Assembly: GCA_041675905.1 (NCBI GenBank)
Contig: JBAYSX010000006.1
Location: forward strand, 1-64,000
DNA from: Sandaracinobacteroides sp041675905
Lineage (GTDB): Bacteria; Pseudomonadota; Alphaproteobacteria; Sphingomonadales; Sphingomonadaceae
Direction of reading: 5' to 3'
DNA: 64,000 nucleotides
Position numbers and translations under genes: made by a program. Positions within the stretch are counted from its first letter, which is position 1; each line of letters starts with the position of its first letter. The notes beneath the pieces were generated by a model, which saw only the letters and a list, made by a program, of their open reading frames with translations, was not told the DNA's origin and did not search any database. Of this stretch, positions 59,411 through 64,000 are shown one piece after another.

Positions 59411-59656
59411 ATGACGAAAATATTGCACCGAGGGATTTGTATGTTGATGCTGGCGGGGGCGGTTTCCTGTGCGCCTGCGCCTCTCTATACCGGGAAACGC
59501 GTTGGTCCGGCGGTGACCGGTGGTGAAATCCCGCGCGACGCACGCGGCGAACCCGTATGGTCCCAGATCGAACCGCCACGTACTTTGGAGGATACCGGTC
59601 TCGAACCGCCAGAGACCCGGGAAAAATCGCCCCCTGTCCCGGCGCCATCGCTGTAA
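59411..59656 (+). CDS. Small lipoprotein, unknown function
   Basis: An 81-residue precursor. Signal peptide TKILHRGICMLMLAGAVSC with a plausible lipobox (AVSC), then a Pro/Glu-rich, presumably disordered mature part (SQIEPPRTLEDTGLEPPETR). AAGGT precedes the ATG at 59411. It lies 72 bases upstream of sppA on the same strand. Family not recognised. Confidence 0.6.
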   Translation: MTKILHRGICMLMLAGAVSCAPAPLYTGKRVGPAVTGGEIPRDARGEPVWSQIEPPRTLEDTGLEPPETREKSPPVPAPSL

Positions 59657-59728
59657 CTGGCCCTGTAACAGGGTGGTATCGCGCCCCCGGCCCGGGTATG
59701 GCCTGCAACATCTGAAGGAGCAGGCGGC

Positions 59729-61606
59729 ATGACGTTTCTGCGCACGGTCTGGTCAATTCTGGTTGGGGTCAAGGATGCGCTGGTGCTGCTCCTGTTGCTG
59801 CTGCTGTTCGGCGGTCTGTGGGCGCTCACGGGCCTTTACGCGCCTTCTGCTCCGGTGCCATCCAGCGGCGCCTTGACCATCCAGCTCGACGGTACGCTGG
59901 TGGATGAGGCGATGGACATTTCGCCGGCGGCAGTGTTGTCGGGCACACCCATCATTCGGGAAACCGAAGTGCGCGATGTGGTTCGCGCCATCGACACGGC
60001 GCGCGACGACAGCCGGATCCGCATGATCGTACTCGATCTCGACGGATTTCTGGGCGGGGGCCAGGCCAATCTTGAAGCGGTTGGCGAGGCGCTGTTGCGC
60101 TTCCGGCAATCGGGAAAGCGCGTTGAAAGCTACGCATCCGCCTACGTCGATTCAGGTTATTTTCTGGCCGCCCATGCCGACCGGATCTGGATGTCGCCGT
60201 TGGGCGCAGTAATCCTGACCGGGCCAGGCGGCAGCAGCCTCTATTTCAAGGAGGCCCTGGACAAGTTGAAAGTCGATGTGGAAGTTTTCCGTGTCGGCAC
60301 GTACAAAAGTTTCGTCGAACCGTTCACCCGCAACGATCGTTCGCCGGAGGCGCGCGCCGCCGATATGGAATTGGCCGACGATATCTGGGCCAATTACCGC
60401 GCAGGTATCGAGGCGCAGCGGCAGGGCCTCGATATCGACGCGATGCTCACCTCGCTGGCGCAGCCGCATGATGGTCCGCGCAATTTCGCTGATCTCGCCG
60501 TCTCGATGCGCTTGGTGGATACACTGGCCGGTCCGGTGCAGTTCGCCGAGGCCGTACGTGAACAGGCAGGGCCGGGGCGGCACGAGGACAGGCCGGGAGA
60601 TTATGCGTCCATCGACCTGAACTCCTATTTGGTAACGCGTGTTTACGGCGCGCGCTCCGGCTCCGCGGTGGGTGTTGTGCATGTGGCCGGCAACATCGTC
60701 GATGGGGAGGCGCCCGCGGGCGAGGCGGGTGGTACGACCATTGCCGAACTGATTGGCAGGGCGGTGGCCGACAAGGATATCAAGGCGATTGTGGTGCGTG
60801 TCGATTCCGGCGGCGGATCGGTAATGGCGTCCGAGCGTATCCGCGAGGCGCTGGCGGCAGCGCGGGCAAAGGGCAAACCGGTGGTGGCCAGTTTCGGGCC
60901 GGTCGCGGCGAGCGGCGGCTATTGGGTGGCGACGGCAGCGGACGCCATCTATGCGCGCCCGTCCACCGTTACCGGCTCCATCGGCGTTTTTGGCATATTG
61001 CCAACGTTCGAACGGACATTGAAAGGCATCGGCATCTCTACCGATTCCATCGGCACCACGCCGTTTTCCGGGCAGCCGGACCTTATCGGCGGCATTAATC
61101 AGCCGATGCGAGACGTACTGCAATCCACGGTTTCAAGCACTTATAACCACTTCATCCAACTGGTTGCCAATGCCCGCGATCTTCCGGCCGCACAGGTGGA
61201 GCAAGCCGCCGAGGGCCGGGTGTGGTCGGGCAAACGGGCTAAGGAATTGCAACTGATCGACGAATTTGGCGACCTGGACGCCGCCGTCCGCGATGCCGCC
61301 CGCCGGGCCGGGATCGACGATGAAGATCCGCGGGTGAAGGTAATGCGGCGGGACCGGCCTGTGCTTCTGCGTTTGCTCATTGGCAGCCCCGGTGAACAGG
61401 AAAAGACCGGTGGCGACGCATTTACGCGAATCGCCAACGTCAGCCGCGCCCGGGCTATCGCCGGGGTGCAGGCTGCCATGGGCATCGCCACGGGCGCTGG
61501 CATTCAGTCCAACTGTTTTGTTTGTGCCGGCTATCAGCCGCCGCGCAGCAGCGTACCGGCCCTTCCATCGTATCTGAAGATATTGATGGAAAAGGCCGGA
61601 TTATAA
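59729..61606 (+). CDS. sppA: Signal peptide peptidase SppA, 67 kDa type
   Basis: A 625-residue membrane serine protease that digests cleaved signal peptides. One N-terminal transmembrane helix (DALVLLLLLLLFGGLWALTG), then two tandem Clp-like folds. The catalytic Lys is near 193 (FRVGTYKSFVEPF) and the Ser near 395 (GPVAASGGYWVATAAD), as in the long E. coli-type SppA. The C-terminal 60 residues (QSNCFVCAGYQPP) add a small Cys pair not in the core. Confidence 0.93.
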   Translation: MTFLRTVWSILVGVKDALVLLLLLLLFGGLWALTGLYAPSAPVPSSGALTIQLDGTLVDEAMDISPAAVLSGTPIIRETEVRDVVRAIDTARDDSRIRMIVLDLDGFLGGGQANLEAVGEALLRFRQSGKRVESYASAYVDSGYFLAAHADRIWMSPLGAVILTGPGGSSLYFKEALDKLKVDVEVFRVGTYKSFVEPFTRNDRSPEARAADMELADDIWANYRAGIEAQRQGLDIDAMLTSLAQPHDGPRNFADLAVSMRLVDTLAGPVQFAEAVREQAGPGRHEDRPGDYASIDLNSYLVTRVYGARSGSAVGVVHVAGNIVDGEAPAGEAGGTTIAELIGRAVADKDIKAIVVRVDSGGGSVMASERIREALAAARAKGKPVVASFGPVAASGGYWVATAADAIYARPSTVTGSIGVFGILPTFERTLKGIGISTDSIGTTPFSGQPDLIGGINQPMRDVLQSTVSSTYNHFIQLVANARDLPAAQVEQAAEGRVWSGKRAKELQLIDEFGDLDAAVRDAARRAGIDDEDPRVKVMRRDRPVLLRLLIGSPGEQEKTGGDAFTRIANVSRARAIAGVQAAMGIATGAGIQSNCFVCAGYQPPRSSVPALPSYLKILMEKAGL

Positions 61607-61613
61607 TCCAGAA

Positions 61614-62528
61614 TCAGGCAGCTTCCGGCGGCTCCAACAGGGGTGGCGGGCGCAGCCGCAGCCGCTCGATCCGGCGTGCGTTGCTGGCAGTGATGTCCAT
61701 GGCCCAGCCATTCGGGTGAACCAGCGTCTCTCCGGCGCGCGGCACCCGCCCGGCGACGACGAAGATCAGTCCGCCAAGTGTATCGACATCCTGTCCGCCC
61801 TCCACATCGGAGAAGGATACGCCCAGTTCCTGCTCCAGCACATCCAGGTCGATACGTGCTTCCACCAGCAGGCTGTTGTCGTCCAGCCGGATCAGTTGGA
61901 CGGCAGCTTCCTCATCATGTTCATCCTCGATCTCGCCGACGATTTCCTCAACGATGTCTTCAATCGTCACCAGCCCGTCGGTGCCGCCATATTCATCGAC
62001 GACGATGGCCATATGGGTGCGTTTCCGGCGCATATCGGTGAGCAGATCGAGCACGGGCATCGAAGATGGCACGAATATAATCGGCCGCATCATCATTTGC
62101 GCCGTGGGGGGCGCTGCCGGAATAGGGCCGCCGGGATTATCGGCGAGTACGGCATAGACATCCTTCACCAGCAACATGCCGAGCACTTCATCAAGGCTGC
62201 CGCGATACAGGGGAAGACGGCTGTGGCCGCCCTCGCGGAAACTGCGGACGAGGGTAGGGAAATCGACGCTTTCTTCCACCGCGATGATGTCCGAGCGCGG
62301 CACGGCGATTTCGCCGACCTTGCGATCCGTCAATTCCAGCATATTGCTGAGCATCGCACGTTCGGCGGCGTCAAGATCGCCGTTATCCCCATCGCTGTCG
62401 CCGCGATGTTCTTCGATCGCGTCCTCGATGCTTTCCCTGAGTGTGGCGTGGCCTCTTAATTTCAGAAAATCGCGAACGGCGTGCCACAAGGAATGTCCGT
62501 CCGCGGGTCGAGGAGAAGGGTCGCTCAT
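61614..62528 (-). CDS. CorC/HlyC-type CBS-domain protein
   Basis: A 304-residue cytoplasmic protein. Two CBS domains (VPRSDIIAVEESVDFPTLVR and PIIFVPSSMPVLDLLTDMRR) are followed by a CorC/HlyC domain with DEYGGTDGLVTIEDIVEEIV. No DUF21 membrane domain is present, so it is the soluble type seen next to ybeY. CorC proteins are linked to magnesium/cobalt efflux. It starts in an ATGA overlap with ybeY. Confidence 0.92.
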   Translation of the reverse strand: MSDPSPRPADGHSLWHAVRDFLKLRGHATLRESIEDAIEEHRGDSDGDNGDLDAAERAMLSNMLELTDRKVGEIAVPRSDIIAVEESVDFPTLVRSFREGGHSRLPLYRGSLDEVLGMLLVKDVYAVLADNPGGPIPAAPPTAQMMMRPIIFVPSSMPVLDLLTDMRRKRTHMAIVVDEYGGTDGLVTIEDIVEEIVGEIEDEHDEEAAVQLIRLDDNSLLVEARIDLDVLEQELGVSFSDVEGGQDVDTLGGLIFVVAGRVPRAGETLVHPNGWAMDITASNARRIERLRLRPPPLLEPPEAA

Positions 62529-63040
62529 CGTCTTTCACTCAAATAGGGGTCGGCTATGCCAAGTTCGTTCAAGATCGCCGTTTCCAGCGCTTCCATGGCT
62601 TCAGCCTCCCCGTCCTCCATATGATCATGGCCCAGCAAGTGCAGGGTGCCATGCACGATCAGGTGCGTGAAATGATTTTGTGCCGGAATATTTTTTTCCG
62701 CGGCTTCGCGCATCAGGGTTTCGAATGCGACGGCCATATCGCCGAGCAGCACATCGCCACTTTCCGCTGTCGCCAGCGCGCTGATGCCGGCCCGGTCCAG
62801 CATCGGGAAGGACAGGATATTGGTGGGGCGGTCCTTGCCCCGGTAATCCCGGTTCAGTTCCTGGACTTCCGCGTCATCGGTGAGCCGGATGGAGATTTCC
62901 ACTATCGGGCCGGGCGTTTCCAGCCAGCGGTCATGACCGGCGCCCGCGATGGCTGCCCGCACGGCGGTGGAGGCCCATTCAGCCCATGTGCCGGACCCGT
63001 CCCATTCTCCGGCGGTACTGTCGCAATCAACGTCAAGCAT
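62525..63040 (-). CDS. ybeY: Endoribonuclease YbeY
   Basis: A 171-residue zinc metalloprotein for 16S rRNA 3' end maturation and 70S quality control. The zinc motif is HLIVHGTLHLLGHDH (three His), and RLTDDAEVQELNRDYRGKDR with TNILSFP are conserved. The ATG at 63040 overlaps the phoH stop by eight bases; an upstream ATG is embedded in phoH. Order phoH-ybeY-corC is standard. Confidence 0.95.
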   Translation of the reverse strand: MLDVDCDSTAGEWDGSGTWAEWASTAVRAAIAGAGHDRWLETPGPIVEISIRLTDDAEVQELNRDYRGKDRPTNILSFPMLDRAGISALATAESGDVLLGDMAVAFETLMREAAEKNIPAQNHFTHLIVHGTLHLLGHDHMEDGEAEAMEALETAILNELGIADPYLSERR

Positions 63041-64000
63041 GGGGGCCTTCATAGGCTTCGACGATGCGACCGACGATCGGGTGCCGCACGACATCTTTTG
63101 CCGTAAATCGCTGCGTGGCGATGCCGTCTATGCCCTCCAGTCGGGCGACAGCATCTGCGAGGCCGCTTTTGCCGACATCGGGAAGGTCGACTTGTTGCGG
63201 ATCGCCGCAGACCACCATGCGGCTGCCTTCGCCAAACCGGGTCAGAAACATTTTCATTTGCTGCGGTGTGGTATTCTGGGCTTCGTCCAGGATGACAAAG
63301 GCATGTGCGAGCGTGCGCCCACGCATAAAGGCAATCGGCGCAATCTCGATCTCACCGGAAGCAATTCGCCGTTCGACCTGTTCGGACGGCAGCATATCGT
63401 AAAGCGCGTCATAGAGCGGGCGCAAATAGGGATCGACCTTTTCGCGCATATCGCCCGGGAGGAAGCCCAGCCGTTCACCAGCCTCCACCGCCGGGCGGGA
63501 AAGGATCAGCCGGTCGACCGACCCGGAAATCAGTTGCGAAACCGCCTGGGCGACCGCCAGATAGGTTTTCCCCGTTCCGGCAGGCCCCAGCGCAAAGATA
63601 ACATCCGCCTTGCCCAGCACTTCAATGTAGGATGCCTGCGCCGCCGTACGGGCTATGATCGTCTTGCGGCGGGTGCGGATCATGGCTGGCGGCCCCGCCG
63701 CGCGTCCAGAGGTTTCCGTGCCTTCGGCCTCGGTGTCGGGCGCCATCGCAATGGCGGCTTCCACATCACCACTATCGACGGTCTGTCCCTGTTCGAGCCG
63801 GGCGTAGAGGGCGTTCAGCACATCGCGGGTGCGGGCGATGCCTTGCGGGTCCCCCTCGATCTTCACCCGGTTGCCGCGCGCCGCGATATAGACGCCAAGG
63901 CGGTTCTCGATGGTGATCAGATGCTGGTCGAACTGGCCGAATAACGCGCCGAGCAGGGCAGGGCGTTCGAATTCCAGTTCAATGGTGGCGCGGTCGGGCA
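63033..64000 (-). CDS. PhoH-like ATPase (5' end beyond window)
   Basis: At least 322 codons are visible; the frame is open through position 64000 (PDRATIELEFERPALLGALF, NRLGVYIAARGNRVKIEGDP), so the start is outside the window. The N-terminal part fits the KH-like domain of PhoH. The P-loop is FALGPAGTGKTYLAVAQAV, followed by RPAVEAGERLGFLPGDMREK and the Walker B region FVILDEAQNTTPQQMK. PhoH proteins are associated with RNA metabolism and ybeY. Confidence 0.94.
   Translation of the reverse strand, partial: PDRATIELEFERPALLGALFGQFDQHLITIENRLGVYIAARGNRVKIEGDPQGIARTRDVLNALYARLEQGQTVDSGDVEAAIAMAPDTEAEGTETSGRAAGPPAMIRTRRKTIIARTAAQASYIEVLGKADVIFALGPAGTGKTYLAVAQAVSQLISGSVDRLILSRPAVEAGERLGFLPGDMREKVDPYLRPLYDALYDMLPSEQVERRIASGEIEIAPIAFMRGRTLAHAFVILDEAQNTTPQQMKMFLTRFGEGSRMVVCGDPQQVDLPDVGKSGLADAVARLEGIDGIATQRFTAKDVVRHPIVGRIVEAYEGPHA

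Noticed and set aside
1..64000. CRISPR arrays, insertion sequences, rRNA operons, toxin-antitoxin pairs
   Set aside because: I found no repeat-spacer pattern, transposase, rRNA-like stretch or paired toxin/antitoxin genes in either strand.

Overview
The window is a gene-dense, high-GC stretch of an alphaproteobacterial chromosome, almost certainly a sphingomonad and most likely Sphingomonas sensu lato. The evidence is a complete PhyR/NepR/EcfG/PhyP general stress response locus with EcfG-type promoters, a CtrA/SciP-type gene pair, RegB/RegA, the hisB-hisH-hisA-hisF-hisE-HIT order, lnt-metK, dapF-mtaB-ftsY, and an ornithine decarboxylase next to a deoxyhypusine-synthase-like protein. The last pair fits sym-homospermidine production, which is typical of Sphingomonas. 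I see no prophage, insertion sequence, CRISPR array or rRNA operon. Most neighbouring genes overlap by ATGA/GTGA or lie within a few bases of each other.

Layout. 1-2.3 kb: pdhA (cut by the edge), ftsB and eno, all on the minus strand. 2.4-7.5 kb: a dipeptide epimerase, a DUF1232 protein, ycgN-sco, an ankyrin protein and the redox two-component pair regB-regA. 7.5-13.5 kb: two small unknown proteins, a DEAD-box helicase, dnaB and a subtilase autotransporter with a lipoprotein start. 13.5-16.6 kb: a HAD phosphatase, dapD and an APC permease. 16.7-20.1 kb: the his cluster. 20.2-27.8 kb: rmuC, xerD with an FAD oxidoreductase, a SWIB protein, metK-lnt and a TrmJ-type methyltransferase. 27.8-29.6 kb: a sciP-ctrA-like operon behind an AT-rich intergenic island. 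29.6-35.9 kb: mnmA, accBC, aroQ, a ThiS-ThiG fusion, queF-dgt and tRNA-Thr.

36.0-42.1 kb is the regulatory core: an HWE-family PAS kinase, a DUF1328 protein, phyP-ecfG-nepR divergent from phyR, csbD, a tRNA with CAT anticodon, and an unlabelled three-hairpin small RNA candidate with C/U-rich loops. I find four GGAAC-N17-GTT promoters here (phyR, nepR-ecfG, csbD, DUF1328), so the locus is autoregulated and carries two of its own targets. 42.1-48.4 kb: LysR-trxB, Lrp-rluB-rsmD and uvrD/pcrA. 48.5-52.2 kb: an MFS exporter, cysK, a phosphoesterase and yciB. 52.2-55.0 kb: ftsY, mtaB, dapF. 55.2-58.2 kb: an orphan acyl carrier protein, ornithine decarboxylase, the homospermidine synthase candidate and a ynfA remnant with its middle deleted. 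58.2-64.0 kb: an RlmD-type methyltransferase, a small lipoprotein, sppA, corC, ybeY and phoH (cut by the edge).

The strongest candidates for new biology are the small RNA at about 41.87-42.02 kb, the sciP-ctrA-like pair whose receiver has lost its invariant lysine, the apparently kinase-dead PhyP, and the polyamine pair. All function calls rest on reading motifs and gene order; no database search was run.
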